Positions 23,032 through 36,721 of a stretch of DNA of 64,000 nt are shown here, piece by piece; the stretch's first letter is position 1; each line of letters starts with the position of its first letter. Source of the stretch: Whitmania pigra (Eukaryota; Annelida; Clitellata; Hirudinida; Haemopidae); contig JAJTWR010000353.1 of assembly GCA_021613335.1 (NCBI GenBank), positions 378,501 to 442,500 on the forward strand, in the 5' to 3' direction. Under the pieces are notes generated by a model that had not been told where the DNA came from, did no database searches, and worked only from the letters and a program-made list of their open reading frames with translations. Position numbers and translations under genes: made by a program.

Positions 23032-23840
23032 ATGTCTCAGGTACATTCAAAATGAAGGAATTTTTTGAACGGGGAAAAAACATATTCGCACAATGATTTG
23101 TGCTTATTTACTTCAAATCGCCATGTTTTGATCGCACTATTCCGTCATCACATTATTTTTTTAATATCTTGCAGTTGCCCTTAATTTGGTTAGAAACTGC
23201 ATTTTTTAGTTCTTGATTTCGTAATTTTATTTGGCAAATGCGTGACCATCCCAAGTTTATGCGATTTCAAATCAGTCAATTGTAATTTTTAGCAGCATCA
23301 AAACCACGTTTAGTCGGATATTTGTTGGAAATTGCTTTATTACACACACATATATATTTAAGCATGTTAAGTATTTCATTCATCCAGCAAACTGATAAAG
23401 ACAAGGATAAGAAGAAGAAAGAATCAATTCTTGATTTAAATAAGTACTTGGACAAGCCAATCAGGGTCAAATTTGCTGGAGGAAGAGAAGGTAATGCATA
23501 AATCATTCCGCTATCTATCATTTCAGTTAAGCTTTCTGATTATATTATCTTATTCCAGCCAGCGGCACCCTTAAAGGTTATGATCCGCTGCTCAACTTGG
23601 TGTTAGACAGAACTGTGGAACATGTTCGAGGTTAACCATACACATTCTAATGCATTTAAAAGTCTTTTTGGTTAATGGATTTTCCCAAATTACATGCTAG
23701 ATCCCGATGACCCCTTCAAGGTAACAGAGGATACAAGATCACTTGGGTTGGTGGTCTGCAGAGGCACATCAGTTGTTCTCATATGCCCGGTTGATGGAAT
23801 GGAGGCCATTGCAAATCCTTTCATCCAACAAGATGTATAG
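23032..23840 (+). CDS. LSM7: U6 snRNA-associated Sm-like protein LSm7
   Basis: Four exons, 23032-23040, 23388-23490, 23559-23630 and 23701-23840, total 324 nt, or 107 residues (human LSM7 is 103). The first exon holds only Met-Ser-Gln. The protein reads a Lys/Asp-rich start, then ESILDLNKYLDKPIRVKFAG, GTLKGYDPLLNLVLDRTVEH and LGLVVCRGTSVVLICPVDGM. These contain the Sm1 (RVKFxGGREAxGxLxGYDxLxNLVLD) and Sm2 (LGLxVxRGxxVxxI) motifs. LSm7 is part of the LSm1-7 ring in cytoplasmic mRNA decay and the LSm2-8 ring on U6 snRNA. A polyadenylation signal AATAAA lies at 23985-23990. The gene is divergent from NPEPPS and converges with the TRIM gene. Confidence 0.96.
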
Positions 23841-24324
23841 GCTTATACTGTAATAGCTTGCCACTTTGTTAAAAACACTGATTAATAACAAGTTGTTTTG
23901 TTTATTGTAAGAAGACTTGAGATAATAGCACAGAATTTTCAAACGGCAATCTATCTTAACGTAGAAATGTAAACGTTACGTGGAAATAAAAAGTTAATAA
24001 TATCGAATCGGTTACTTACATACAACACTGGCTGCAAAATTCCAAATAGTGAACTTAAAAGATGTTGAAATTTGATTACTAAATGCTAAAATTACTAATG
24101 GGCTTATTGCAGTCTGAAATTGTTCAAGTCAGTTGAGTTCTTGAACGCTCAGTAGCACAAACAATGAAATGTAATTTCAAAATGCAGAAACTTAAATTAA
24201 TTTATAAAATTACAAAAACTAAGTCTAAACTTGAAATTTGGTTTAAATTCAGCTGAAATTTGCAAAGTCTCCTCGCTGGGTGCTAGCGACGGTTGCAGTT
24301 GAATGCATAGCTCGACTTCGGATC
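23841..24324. other. Convergent 3' region, LSM7 / TRIM24-like
   Basis: This holds the 3' UTR of LSM7 (AATAAA at 23985-23990) and presumably that of the TRIM gene on the other strand. Nothing else is seen. Confidence 0.5.
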
Positions 24325-27300
24325 TCACACCGATGCTGCCGTGTCTCGGCCTCCGTCGTTGACACGATCCTCCTCCCCAGCACTCATGCAAAGTTTATCA
24401 GATAGATGACCATTGGACTTTTTTCTCTTGATGTCCGTGTCTGATGCATTTCCCTCTGACGTCAGATCGTCGAGGTTGATGTAGGGCAGTAATTCGGAGC
24501 ATCGTTTTCTGAATTTTCCCTCGAGGTTTCTTCCAGCTCTGCCAACATCTGAATCTTCCTGCAACCAAAGAAATACTTATTTGGCATGCTTGAGCAATTT
24601 AAATGTGGCACAACTGGGACTAACTGGATTGTATGTTGCACAATTTGAGAACACCAGGAGAACATCTTTGATGAAGTTTTCTACTGTCTGGTATTTATCA
24701 AAGTGATTCTTGACCAGTTTGATGCGAATGGTTTTAAAATCCATAGGATGAGAAATGATCTTGTGATAGTTTGGTACCTGGATTTTTAATTTTAGTTCAA
24801 AATCTAGAAGCACCAACTAAAAATTTATGCAACCAAATTTAGACCAGTCTAGTCACTAGTAAATTATGCAAATTATGTACAATTGATAATTCTGAACTAA
24901 CTGCCTTGCTGACTGGATCATGGAAAGGACTGCTTTCACATTCACAAAACAGTTCCATCAAAAGTCTTTCACAGACCTGCACAGAAAAAATTACAATAAA
25001 ATGTCTGAGTCCTTGAGAAGGCAGATGTATTAAATTGTTAAATGTTCAACAAGTAAATACTATAGAAGAAATTAAGGCATTGATCTTAAACCAAGCACTT
25101 CATTGTCTGCACAATCAATTAGATGATGACAAATTATTAAAAATATTCAGTAATCATTAAGCATATTTTTTCAGAAAACCATAACTTTCTCAAAGATGCA
25201 TCAGAGTACTTTCCACCAATTTTAAATTAATTAAAATTAAAAATTTAGTATAAATCTTCAGAAAGATTAGTAATAGAATTAGCAAAGTAGACTCACCAAT
25301 CTTTCTTTTGGTGTCAAGTCAATCTTGTGGTATCTTTTTTTGCCTGTTACTTCCTCATCTGGAGCTTCTAATCTCAAAAGGTCATCACTTGTACACATTC
25401 CACAAAACCATTTATCCCTGGATAAAAAAGCAAAGTTGCAGTGTTAACAGAAGGAGCAAAATGATTAGATTTGAATGAACGTTCAACTAAAAACAGATTA
25501 CGAGTACAGCGATTCTGGAATTCCATGAATTTCTGAGACGTGACACTGCAAGTGGAAGACTCTCGGACATCCGTCACAGCACAGCAACTCCCCGCCGTTA
25601 GCACATACCGCGCAATAGTCGTCGCTGGGATCACCTCTAACGGTCGATGACATGAGACAAGAGGAATCATCTAAAAATCATCACCATACAATTTACTGAT
25701 TATAATCATTATAATGTATATACATTAATAGTTATTAACCTACTAAATTAATCCACTAATATTAATTTGAGCAATTAGCTGTACCCATCCATGCATTGCT
25801 GTGGCTCAGACTGGTTAAATAGGTATTTTACTAAGTATTTCAGTGCATATTACGTCGTAGATTTCATTCGAAGAGATATTGTTATGGAGCCAGATTGTGT
25901 GTGTGGCAAACATTTCACGTTTTATCATGAAATCCATATTTAACAATAAAGCATTGTTTAAGCGCAACAGATGGTGCTGTTATAAAAAAAATCCATATAA
26001 AAACCTGCCCGTATTTGAATGCAACATTTTGTTAAAAGTTTCAAAGCAATCGACGAAGAACTTTCAGAGATCTTAGATTATGAACAAACGACCATTTACA
26101 TTTTTATTATTATATATGTAGATTAATAAACTCACCACTGCTGAGACTCATATTTTTGTCCAATGCTGAATCAGATTCAATTGGCAGTTCATTCTGGGCA
26201 AGTTTGACATTGCTTTGGAGATTTTTTGATGCACTGTCATTGCCATTAGCAACACTGCTGTTGCCTGAGATAGCTAAGACATCGTCACTAGAACCCCAGT
26301 TATCGAACATAGACTGAAAGATGCTGGCATCAAAGTTGCTATGTTCAAATGTGGTGGATTCTATTCTTGGAGTTGGCGAGCGACTATTCAGTATAGAGGA
26401 GGCCTTCAAATACAAAGTTATGATCTCAATTGATTTAGCAGAGAGTTTATCAATTTTCTTACCAATTTTTTGCTAATTATTAGGTATTACAAAGCATTAT
26501 TTACTTCTGTCAGCATTGTACTTGTTCACAACCAATCTAAAGCAATTAATCATACCCCGTCGTTCGAGGGAGTACATTTCTGATTTTCTTGCTTGACGAT
26601 GGCTGGAAACATGGACTGGTCATTCATGTATTTCTGAATATCTGACCTTTGAAATAAAAAACAATGCAAAATTGAAATTGTACAAACAAGACTTCAAAAA
26701 TGAATCCATAATTAATTTATTTTAAGAAGAAGATGAGTTCTTAAATATGAGAGAAGCCTAAATTTAAAAAATAAATCTGAATCATTAAATAAAATCTCAA
26801 TTGAACCTGCTCTGCTCGAGATTTGAATTAGGAGTCATTTGATTCTGAATCAACTTGGTCAGATCATGCAAACCTGGAAAAACACGAAAGCTCTCATTGG
26901 CAACGATGACGACAAATTCATCATAGTAGTGCATTTATGAACCTTGAATGGAATTCGGAGACGTGATGTGATCGGGATTTTTAGGTTCAATGACGATGGG
27001 CCTCGTCGAGGTCATGACCATTTGTTGTTGTTGTTGCTGTTGGTGTTTTTGTTGTTGCTGGTGTTGGTGTTTAATTCTCCTCATGCGCTCTTCCTGCAAG
27101 AGGCTGAGGCTGATGAGCTGCTGACTAGATTGAGAGTGATGAGGATGTAGGTGAGAGTAACCAGGAGGATAAATATAGCCATTGTTTTGTGCCTGTTGCT
27201 ATGGTGAGAGACAACATTCGATGTTTATTAAAGTGAATAAGTATAAAAATTAAGTGAAATTCTATGTTCAAATGAAGTTATCATTCAGTTCAAGATTTAA

Positions 27301-30300
27301 AACTGTTTTAATCTCTTTCGTAAATAACACAAATCCGCATCTTTAAGAAGAGAACCTAATAATTGGACAAATATTAGTATTACAAGATTAGATGAAAAGG
27401 GACAAGAAAAGTTAACCAGAGGTGGTTGTTGTTGTTGCATTTGCTGAGGAGGATAAAATGTTCCCGATATTGGTCTTGGCTGTCTTTTGGACATGTTTGA
27501 ACTAGAGATGCTAGCCGACTGATTTGGCATGAGGCAGTGCCTGTTGTCCGAGGGTAGCATGTTGTTGCCGTTGTTTGTGCCGAAGCCTAAAAAATACTTC
27601 GACGATAGTGACATCAAATAATAGTACGACATGATAGTGAAAGAATTTGACAAAATATTGACTTGCATTTAGATATTTATTAGACTAGAACTGTAAGGCA
27701 CAGCCTAGCCTCCAGCTTTTGCCTGCTGCTCTTATCTAACAAACAGGAGAGTATAAATATTTTACAGACGACAACTTTAGATTGCAAACATTAAACGAAG
27801 TCACATTAAAACAACGAGCACACTTAGAAGCGAGAAATGGAAAGCTACCAAACAGACTGAGCATTTGAAGTTGTTGTTGCTGTTGTTGTTGTTGTTGCTG
27901 TAATTGATGCTGCTGGTTTCGTTGCATGTGATGGTGCCTTCTCTCTTCCGACTGCCTCTTCATCCACTGGTTCATGAATTTCTGATCTGATATGCTGACA
28001 GGAGAACTGAGGGACTGTTGGATCTGCTGCTGCTGCTGTTGCTGAAGAGGAGGACCTGGATTGTTTCCAGGAAAGATTCCAGGAATGTTCATTTGAGGTA
28101 GACCGTTGGAGTTGACGACGGGTTCCGGGCAGGAGCCGGAGATGTGGCTCCTGTTGAACGGTACCCCGTCGACGGCGATGCATCCGAGGTTGGCTATGGC
28201 AGCAGATATGGCGACGCTTTGACTAAACCTTAGATCCACTACGTGGTGAGGATTGGGTACCTCGCACCTGGTCTTGAGAATGCTCTTTAGTCTGTTCGCG
28301 ACCAGATGGTAGGCATAAAGGAGCTGCATGTCGTCCACGGAGCTCAGGACGTGATCGCCAAACATCAGGCAATACTCGAGGTTTTCAAAGAGGCAGCTGA
28401 TCTCAGCATCTTTCTGAAGAAGTTGTCTTTTCTTGGCGAGGCAGATGGACTGCAAGTCCCCGACCAGCTGCTTGCACTTGTGGTTGATTTCAGAAATCAG
28501 AGACACGGCAAACGCTTTAATCTTTGGACGAGCACTCGTTCGCATTAAAAACATATTATTCCTAAAATTTCCTTCAAGATGTTCCACCTACCTCATTTAT
28601 CACAAAGGTTTCCTTTTGGCTGATTTCCTTATTCCTCTTCTCGATCAAATTCTTTGCATTGTCAATGTACAATTGTTTTTCCTTAATCTTCAGCAACAAT
28701 GAGCCTAATACTTCTCGATATGACGTGGCAGCCTCCTACGTTGTTGTATTTAGCAAGTTGAGTTACATCGTCCCGGCTCGCAATAACATTAATTTGCACA
28801 TTCAAAACACTAGCAGACGCTCTCTCACCTGCAAGAACTGATATTTGTGATCCTTGTGTTCCAAAAGCTGGCAGTCCCTACAAGTCATTTTGTGACAAGT
28901 ACAACAGTAAAGCTTCAACTGCTCCATGGGGTGAATCTGACACATGAAGGCCGGATGGACGGTCTTGTTGTCCACGTGAATTGGACCATCTTCTGACCTC
29001 ATCAGGGCAACTTCTTTGGCTTCGATGGTGTGATCCTTTGTTATCTAAAATAATTTGGCAGTATTATTGCACGTGATCTTGATTTAATTATTGCTGACAA
29101 CCCATCTTCAGGAAATAAATTTAATATAAAGATCATAAAAAACAACATTTTAAAACAACTTTCAGTATCTGCTGACATCAAAGTTGAGCTACTTACCTTG
29201 ACTCGCTTGTGAGCCTGAGTGCACTGGTCGCACAACCACTCCGAGCACTCCAAGCAGAAGAAAGAGGCAGGAACATTGTCCTCGCAACCCATGCAAAACT
29301 TAAGCTTCTCCTCCACCTCTTTTTCCTCCCCGTTGGTCATGGTAGGATGTGGTTTAATGTCAAACAGGTTGTCAATGAGACTTCCCAGATGTGTTACCAC
29401 ACTGCACTCGGGACATTTCACATAATGACCTGCAAGGAATTATTAAACAACATCATTTATCACTTTAAACTTTTTCTCCCAATTTTAAAATATAATTTAA
29501 TATGGACCACATCGTGCTCTATTATTTATATAACATTGCTGTTTTTTTGGCTAAATTATCGTTCAAGAAACTTAATTGAATTAAAATTAAAATGGATGCA
29601 CAAATTAATTGATCAATTTTATCCATAGAGGGTAATTTTTTTAGATGAAAAAGAACAAAAAATTTAATTACAAAATATAAGAAATTCAATTAGGCAGAAA
29701 CAAATGAAATGTACTAGGTTATTTGCAAATGGTAATTGCTTGCAACACACCAATTTTATAGCCAAAGCAAATTCTTAAGTCAAAAAACAGTAGCAGTAAA
29801 AGTAATGTTCCATGTTATTCTGAATTAGCTGTTCTTGTTGATGATGATGACGGTGTTAATGATAATAGTACAGATAAAGGCAACTATCAATCTAAAACTT
29901 ATTGTATTATGATTTATAGTTTTACCAATCAACAGACAAAGGGGCAAAATAAAAAAAAATGTAAAATGACACTAAGCAGAACTGCAGGCACCATTTCCAC
30001 TTCCAAACAAATGACATCATAGATTGATAGTCATAGAACCCTGCACCTTAAAATGCCCTAAGGGTAACATTAAACCAGCCACAGATCAAAGTTTTGGTGC
30101 CATCCAATATCCTTGGCATTGAGAGAAATCAGATACTTAGTTGAGTAAAAGCTTGCTTGAGTCAAAGTGCTTGTAAACAATACAGAGGCATCATAAAAAG
30201 CTGAGAAATGATAAAAGATGCTGAGAAAACACACCCATTAAAAAAAAGCTCAACTTAAATATTGACATTGAAAAGATCATTACATTACACTTGCCCTTAA

Positions 30301-33224
30301 CTTTCAGTCTAGCCATGTTTTTAATTAATTTATTTTTGTTAACAAAATATGAACTTTGCATTGGCATGTAGTCAGTATTATGAATTTATTTCCATTATGC
30401 TCATCTTTGTTTTAATGCTTATAAACTTAAGTTACCTTGGTAATAAATTATAAAAATGTCAACACAATATTTCTCAGGATAAGAAAGGGCATTTATGTTT
30501 AGATATAAAAAATGCCAAGACAAATATTTCTGGTTGTGAAAATAATCATATTCCGTGAAGTTTATGTTCCATATCCAAAGTCGTGATGCAAAAAATTGAT
30601 GTCATAAAAATTCCAACTGGAATTCAGCCCAAACGCCACAAACAACAAGCAATTTAATAGCAGAATTCTCAAAAAATATAAGGATGTTCAACTAATAGCA
30701 AAAGCTGAAATAAAAGTGAGGATCCATAAAGTTTGCTTATTAATAATTCATGAACCTCAATTATTTTACTGGTATAATTAAGTTTCTTAATACAAGTTTA
30801 AGGAGACTAATCTTCTGACCTTTCAAGAGATAATTGGATAATAAAAATCGATTAAGTATGCAGACCTCCATGTGCAAACCAATCTATCACAAGCTGCAAG
30901 CCATGGAACTCAATGAGGTAGCAAAAAGTAGGTCAGTATGGAAAAGTAAGCCTTCACAGAACAACCACCTCAGATTTATCTTCATTATGTAGCTTATTAA
31001 TTCATGATTCCAACTTCATATTCACAGCTCTCCCAGCATTTCTCCTCAATTTTTCAGGATTCTTTCTGACAGGTCAATAAAAGTGTCGGATCCCATAAAA
31101 TGGAGTATTTTTATTATTTTACCTATTTTCATTATCCTCTTGACTTGATATAAGTAGCTACTAATAGTTAAACAATTAAACTACCAAATATAGATGTCAA
31201 AAATTATAAAAAGCATGTCGTGGTATGTTTTATGATGCAGTGATCTGTTTAAAACCATAAATTTCAGAAGAATTAAGGAAAAAATGGTATAAAAAAACAA
31301 TATTTAACTGCTTGAAGCAACATAAAAAAAGATAGTATCACATCAAGAGCTAAAAATGGCAACATTAATGAACTATAATTCCAACAGACATCAGAGAATC
31401 ATAAATATCTCTGAATTTTTAAACTCTTGAATTTTTCTGGAATCCTAAAGGGTCTTGAGTTTCCTAGGACAAATTGAGACCCTTTTAAATAGTGCTAATT
31501 TCAAAGAAACTGGTAGTTAGAAATGCTTGGTCATTTTTTCTGCTTAAAGGCCTTTCATTCTATTAAGTATTGGGTTTCATAACAAAATAAATTTAAATTG
31601 CCTAAAACAAGATATAAGTAATTTAACTTTGATGGTACTTTCAAATTTAAATCTTTTTTCCAAAAAAGATGTTTTCCAAAACTTTATTACATCATGCCAC
31701 TGACTATTGCATCGTGTACACGAGTTAAACCACTTACATATCAAAATTAGTCAAGCAATTTTCATCCCATAATCTCTCACCAGTAAGAAAGTTGTTAATT
31801 CAAATCAGTAATAAATTATACACTCATTTCTGACTCACAAGTCATAAAATGATGATTCCATGATCCAAAATAAAATTTAAGACTTTCAAAAATAATAATA
31901 ATAATAATAAAACTCCTATAATAATAAAGCCTAAATAACAAATACAATAACTTTTCTGTTAACACAGAAAGTACTTAGCAATAAAATAGGATTCTATTTA
32001 CGAAACATTTAATAAGAATGTTGCAGCAAACATCTTATAAACAAACCGCACATTTGAATAAATTAAATCAGCAAAAATTAATATATCAAGTTCATAGTTT
32101 AAAAAGCTCCGTGGTTATTTTTGGCTGAATGAATCACTAATATCAACAAGACCTAACATCTAAAAAGTAATGAGTTATAGCTTGAAAATCATACACAAAA
32201 TTAAATAACAAAACACAATCTTTAAGACTGTATTTGTTTTAAATTCAAGGTCATAAGAACATTTTCAAATGCAATGAAATCCAAAAAAAATGTGATACTT
32301 TAAAAAAAGAAGGAAGATAATTAGCTGACTTAGACATATATAATTCTAATTTGCTAGCTCCACAATGCAACTGCATCAATTTATGATTCATAAAGCCAAG
32401 AAAGATGCAACAATCAGATATTTGGATTCTCGGAAGCACTAGAAGATCGTGATATCCCAGTTAATCGTTATAGATATCAACATCTTACACTCTGAAGTAA
32501 TAATTTAAAAAGATAATATTGCTTTTCTGATCATCCAATGCTCTTCAATGTAGTAATGCTCTTCCAACACTCTTTTTTTCAATTCCATGTTTAACATGCC
32601 TTTCTTGAATGTCTTGAATCTTTTCACTTGCATAAAACTGAGGGCAGTTTTTAGTTTTATGAGGCAGCATTATTTATTGCAGCGAGTAACGAGTTGACTT
32701 GAATTATAGCTGTACAATGACAAGTATTTTCAACACATAATACTCTGCAATTTCTCAACAATGGATGCAAAGATTGTGAAATGGATACTTGAGAGACCCA
32801 GTCTCAACGGGTCTATTTCAAATAACAACAAACCTCAAAAATAACTTTGTTAACAGATCTATTGCAAAAGGTAATTAGCAATTTAATCTAAAATTACTAT
32901 CTTGTCATTGTGTTAATGAAATGATGTTCATTGATAAATTCCAAATATATGGCTCATTATTATCATTATTAGAGTCAATAACATGCAAACCTTACCATCT
33001 GTAATGTCCAGTGACATGAGACAATGATTGCAAAGAGAATGCAAGCAATTCAAAAACTTTGGATGTCGTCCATGCAAATTTTCCTTGCACATCTTGCAGA
33101 CAGACACTCTGCTTAGAAATGGCTCAACGACCATTATAGCATTGCTATCGTTATTTCCACAGGCGTCCAACTGTATCTTTTCATTCGGTTCAAAACTGGC
33201 CTGCCCAGTAGTTTCTGCCTCCAT
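24325..33224 (-). CDS. TIF1-family TRIM protein (TRIM24/TRIM33/TRIM66-like)
   Basis: Fifteen exons join to 3099 nt, or 1032 residues: 32996-33224, 29197-29429, 28829-29044, 28592-28735, 27849-28521, 27417-27586, 26943-27198, 26807-26873, 26556-26646, 26136-26403, 25502-25670, 25297-25417, 24902-24976, 24625-24777, 24325-24558. Domain order: RING split over exons 1-2 ([23 protein letters not shown]); B-box 1 ([20 protein letters not shown]); B-box 2 ([20 protein letters not shown]); coiled coil in exons 4-5; a glutamine-rich middle with several polyQ runs; PHD finger ([20 protein letters not shown] then WFCGMC); bromodomain ([25 protein letters not shown]); acidic tail. This is the TIF1 layout of chromatin readers and co-regulators with RING E3 activity. 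It cannot be assigned to one vertebrate paralogue and is probably a pre-duplication homologue. Intron 1 is 3.6 kb; the rest are short. Confidence 0.95.
27001..28055 (-). repeat. CAG/CAA (polyglutamine) tracts in the TRIM24-like gene
   Basis: Glutamine codon runs lie at about 27019-27060, 27421-27445, 27868-27900 and 28025-28045 within exons 5-7. They are coding trinucleotide repeats and likely to vary in length between individuals. Confidence 0.7.
29430..32995 (-). other. Large first intron of the TRIM24-like gene
   Basis: This 3.6 kb AT-rich intron separates the first half of the RING from the rest. No open frame, transposon terminus or RNA gene could be supported in it. A short (AAT)n run lies near 31892-31908. 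Confidence 0.6.
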
Positions 33225-33940
33225 TCTCTTAATTTAAAACGTCAGTGTTATACTGACTGATTTTCCAATATAAGCCGGTTCGAGAAAGTTAAGACTTCAA
33301 CATTTAATAAATAATCCACAAGTCAAGTCCAAAAATTAAAAGATAAAAAATAGCTAATTGTTTACGTCGCAAAATTTAAATTCATTCATGCACTCGTCGT
33401 CAAACGCACGAGCTTTAATAAACGGCATATAACAACAATAATAACAATGGCGACCGTATCTGACCGCGAACAAAATTTCGGTCGACGCGATATTTATTTG
33501 TAAAAGGAGTATATATTCATTATCTCATAATTCGTTTTCTTGGACAGGATATCAATGGTTATCATTAAATCAAGATTTAATATTAGAATTATGTCTGCAT
33601 GGATTGCCACGTCCAAAACAAATCAATAGCGTCAATAAAATTGTTGCAAATCCCAGCAATGCGTGTGAATCATTTTAGAACCATAAATGCGCATATTTCC
33701 AGGATGCAGGATGGGGCTTAACTTTTTGTCCTATAAGCAATTTCTGGAACTTTCCACATATTCTGAGATGCTTTGTAACTGACGAAGAAAGTTGATGAAG
33801 AAATTGCTATTGGTTTTCAAGATATCTACAAAATAATCTTGAGTTGAATTTAGTTTATTTGTATTTTTAACTTATTTATTAAATAATTCACTGTAATTTA
33901 TTCAATATAATGTTTGTGTGTACTACGGATTTTTAGTACA
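33225..33940. promoter_or_regulatory. 5' flank of the TRIM24-like gene, possibly bidirectional
   Basis: This 716-bp stretch lies upstream of the TRIM start and of a putative divergent gene starting at 33941. No core promoter motif is obvious; the call rests on position. Confidence 0.35.
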
Positions 33941-34282
33941 ATGAATGGATCTCAAAATTGGTAACAAGAGTGGTATGCATGATTGAGATAATTAAAAAGA
34001 ATATTATTTTCTTTAGTAATCAATCAATATTGCCTCAAACAAGTCAAGCTGGTGAATTAAATGACCTAAATCTGTTCTCAGAAGTCGTGAATGCACGGAA
34101 TAAACTCGGCTTAAAGTGTAGTTTTGTTTCAGATGATTCAAAGGTTGTAATTTTATAAAATTCTTAGAACAAATAATTTATTTATTTGAAAAAAATAATG
34201 AATCAATGATATTCGACTAACAAATTAATTTTGATTAAAAAGCTAAGAATAAATTTCAGATATTGAAATGTTTGAACGGAGG
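33941..34282 (+). CDS. Putative small gene of unknown function, 5' exons
   Basis: Three short exons (33941-33960, 34017-34143, 34260-34282) keep one open frame through GT-AG junctions (donors GTAACA, GTTGTA, GTAAGG; acceptors CTTTAG, TTTCAG). They read MNGSQNCNQSILPQTSQ ... NLFSEVVNARNKLGLKCSF ... ILKCLNG. I do not recognise the protein. No later exons were found, and a small MITE lies just after the last donor. The composition and the run of good splice sites favour a real, divergently transcribed gene or a recent remnant, but chance cannot be excluded. Confidence 0.33.
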
Positions 34283-34305
34283 GTAAGGGTGACCTGAATG
34301 TTGAT

Positions 34306-34430
34306 ATTGATACCAGGGACGTCATTACAGATTTTCCAGGAAAGCAATTTCAGGATTTGAAGTCTGGGGTGTGGGAACAAGATTTAGGGGGAGAGGCGTT
34401 TCTTCCCCAAATGACATCCATGATTGATGC
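34306..34430. mobile_element. Small MITE with CAGGGACGTCATT ends and 8-bp duplication
   Basis: The 109-bp element at 34314-34422 starts CAGGGACGTCATT and ends AATGACATCCATG (reverse complement CATGGATGTCATT). The flanks ATTGATAC (34306-34313) and ATTGATGC (34423-34430) form an 8-bp duplication with one mismatch. Ends and duplication length suggest a hAT-derived MITE; a relative lies at 48828-48908. Confidence 0.72.
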
Positions 34431-36534
34431 AGATGGGATTATTTATTTATGTATAGAAAAATTTACACTTTAAACAATGTACATTAATTTTGTTATTAGC
34501 TATACATATTTTAATAATTTTCTGGTATGATGAAAGACCAAACTAAACTTCTGGCGACTGATAAATCTTTTGGCTGCGAACATTACGAAAACATTCTTAA
34601 CCGTAGCTCTGTTTTAAAATTCTTCATTGCCAAAGTAACAGCAGCAATTCAAATGGTTATAATTTGACTGCAAATGTCTCATGCGTGTTTTACTGGGGTT
34701 AAACAAATTAATATTTCGTAAATAATTTAAGTTTATTATTTTTTAATCATATTCGTCATCATCCTCATCCCTCTTCTACAATTATTATGTGGACATATAC
34801 AACAATTCTAAAATTCTTATCTCATGGACAGTGTCCTTTGGACACCTCTTAGCGACGAACCGTGACTAAGTTTTAACGTCGTCGATAGCTTAAGAATAAG
34901 TGTTGTCTTGAAATCATTATCAATTTCATTTTGAGGAAGTGACGGCTTAGTAGCAATTTAGATAATTTTTATGAAATGAAATTACAGAACAAAATATACC
35001 GCTAAAAATATCTGTTGCTAAATTCAACTGCCATCATTCAATAGAAAAGACGCTTGGTCAGCCTTTTTTAACAAATTTATTCAAACGATATCGAATGGAT
35101 TTAGAGTAGCGCCATTTGCTTGTTCTATAAAATAGTTTCAAGTTAGCTTTGTGGATCTTTTGTAAACATCAACATCAATGTACAATGCTTGGCTTGAGAA
35201 AACAATTTGTGATGGCATTCAAACAAGTGTCTCTCAGTTATGGATGACATGGGATCATGACGGAGTATCCTAGCTGACCCGGGGTCAAATTTTATAAATT
35301 GTCAATGGTTCCTTTCGTGTGATCCATCACTACCATCATCAGGCAGGATGTCATTTGGAGGGTATAGGTTCAATGCTTGGAAAAATCTGAAAATGTCGTA
35401 ATCTATCATTAAGTGATAGCCATCATGATGAATCCAAAATACAAAATAAATCATAACTATCAAAAAACCTTATTTTTATAAAAGGCTTAAGTGAGGAAGC
35501 ATAATCTGTCAGGTCAATTCAAATGTTGGTGCCATTTCTCGACTTCAGAGTGTTTTATTGGTCAGCATGCTGCCCAATCGCTGTTCAGGGCAGTAAGTTG
35601 TCGACCAACGGACGTGCGAGATTTGAGTGGATAGCTGGAATGCATAGCTCCACGCGGAAGGAGTGAGGAAAAATTACTCTTGGCGTTTTGTATAAATTTA
35701 TGGTGCTTCTGATGAACCAGTTTTTGTTCGACAGTTTTGCTAACAAACTTGCTTTTTGTTATCTTCTGATGACGTCACAGTCGAATCGAACATTCAAGAA
35801 GAAGCGGCATGACGTAATGTCGATCTGAAAACAGAAGAGCTTTGGTGAGAAACGAGTTCGCATTTTTATGCTCCACATTTCGCATCAAGTTTTGAAAAAC
35901 GTCCGATCATTAATTTATTATCTGAACTTTAAGTCGCCCGTCAATCAATCTTTTGTACGATGATGATCGTATTCAACAACGTCGGTTAGAAAACATTTTT
36001 ACTTTGTGGAAGTTTATTTTTTCTGCCTCACTCGCTCACACACAACCGCACGTTAAACAATCTTTCCAGTGCTCATGAACCCGATTCGAATTTTTGTGGC
36101 ACGCGGGGAGGTGTTGCGCCCTGTTTCATCCCATGTTTGGTGAGATATAGGGTGATGATGGATTTAGTATCGTGGCAGGCTTCCATACGTTGTTCTACCA
36201 TATGTACCGTCTGATGTATTGCTCTAGATGCTCCCCCTTAATGCAGTTCTATTATTAGCTACTTTTGGTTTGATCGGTATTGGGTTTTTTTTTCAATTAG
36301 CATTCAACATTTTTTAATAAAACTACTTAAATATTAAACACGTCTTAGCCACTGTAATCATAATTAAATTCACTTTTAAAAAGAAAAAAAAACACGAACG
36401 AATTCCGCTTTAAAACCTAAAACAAAAAGAAATGGGGTCGATAAAGAAGAATAGAAACTCCTAGGCACTAACGGCTCATAAACAGATTATCTGGATAATT
36501 GATCGGTTCAACACCTTCAAGCGTCTGCCCGGAG

Positions 36535-36721
36535 TATAAAACTTCATTCCATCTCCTGGCGCGCAGTTTATTCTGGGAGTTCGCGAGAGTAACTGTTGAG
36601 TTTGGTTGATTTTTTAAACCACTTTTAACTCCTTAGATGTTCTTTGCGTTTCGAGTTACAGTTTGAATCAATTTGTCGCCATTATGACGCGGTCTCACTT
36701 TATTACGGATCAATGAAACAG
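36535..36721 (+). promoter_or_regulatory. Candidate TATA promoter and first exon of the BCL11-like gene
   Basis: A good TATA box (TATAAAA, 36535-36541) is followed about 30 bases later by TTTATTCTGGGAGTTCG. At 36713 an ATG AAA CAG is followed by the donor GTGAAA (36722). Splicing to the acceptor at 46539 would give Met-Lys-Gln-Val-Asn-Ser-Gly-Lys-Met in frame with the BCL11-like zinc finger. The distance is large (about 10 kb) but BCL11 genes are known for long first introns. This is a suggestion only. Confidence 0.25.

Noticed and set aside
28306..28702. Plus-strand open frames opposite the TRIM24-like exon 5
   Set aside because: They are antisense shadows of a strongly supported coding exon.
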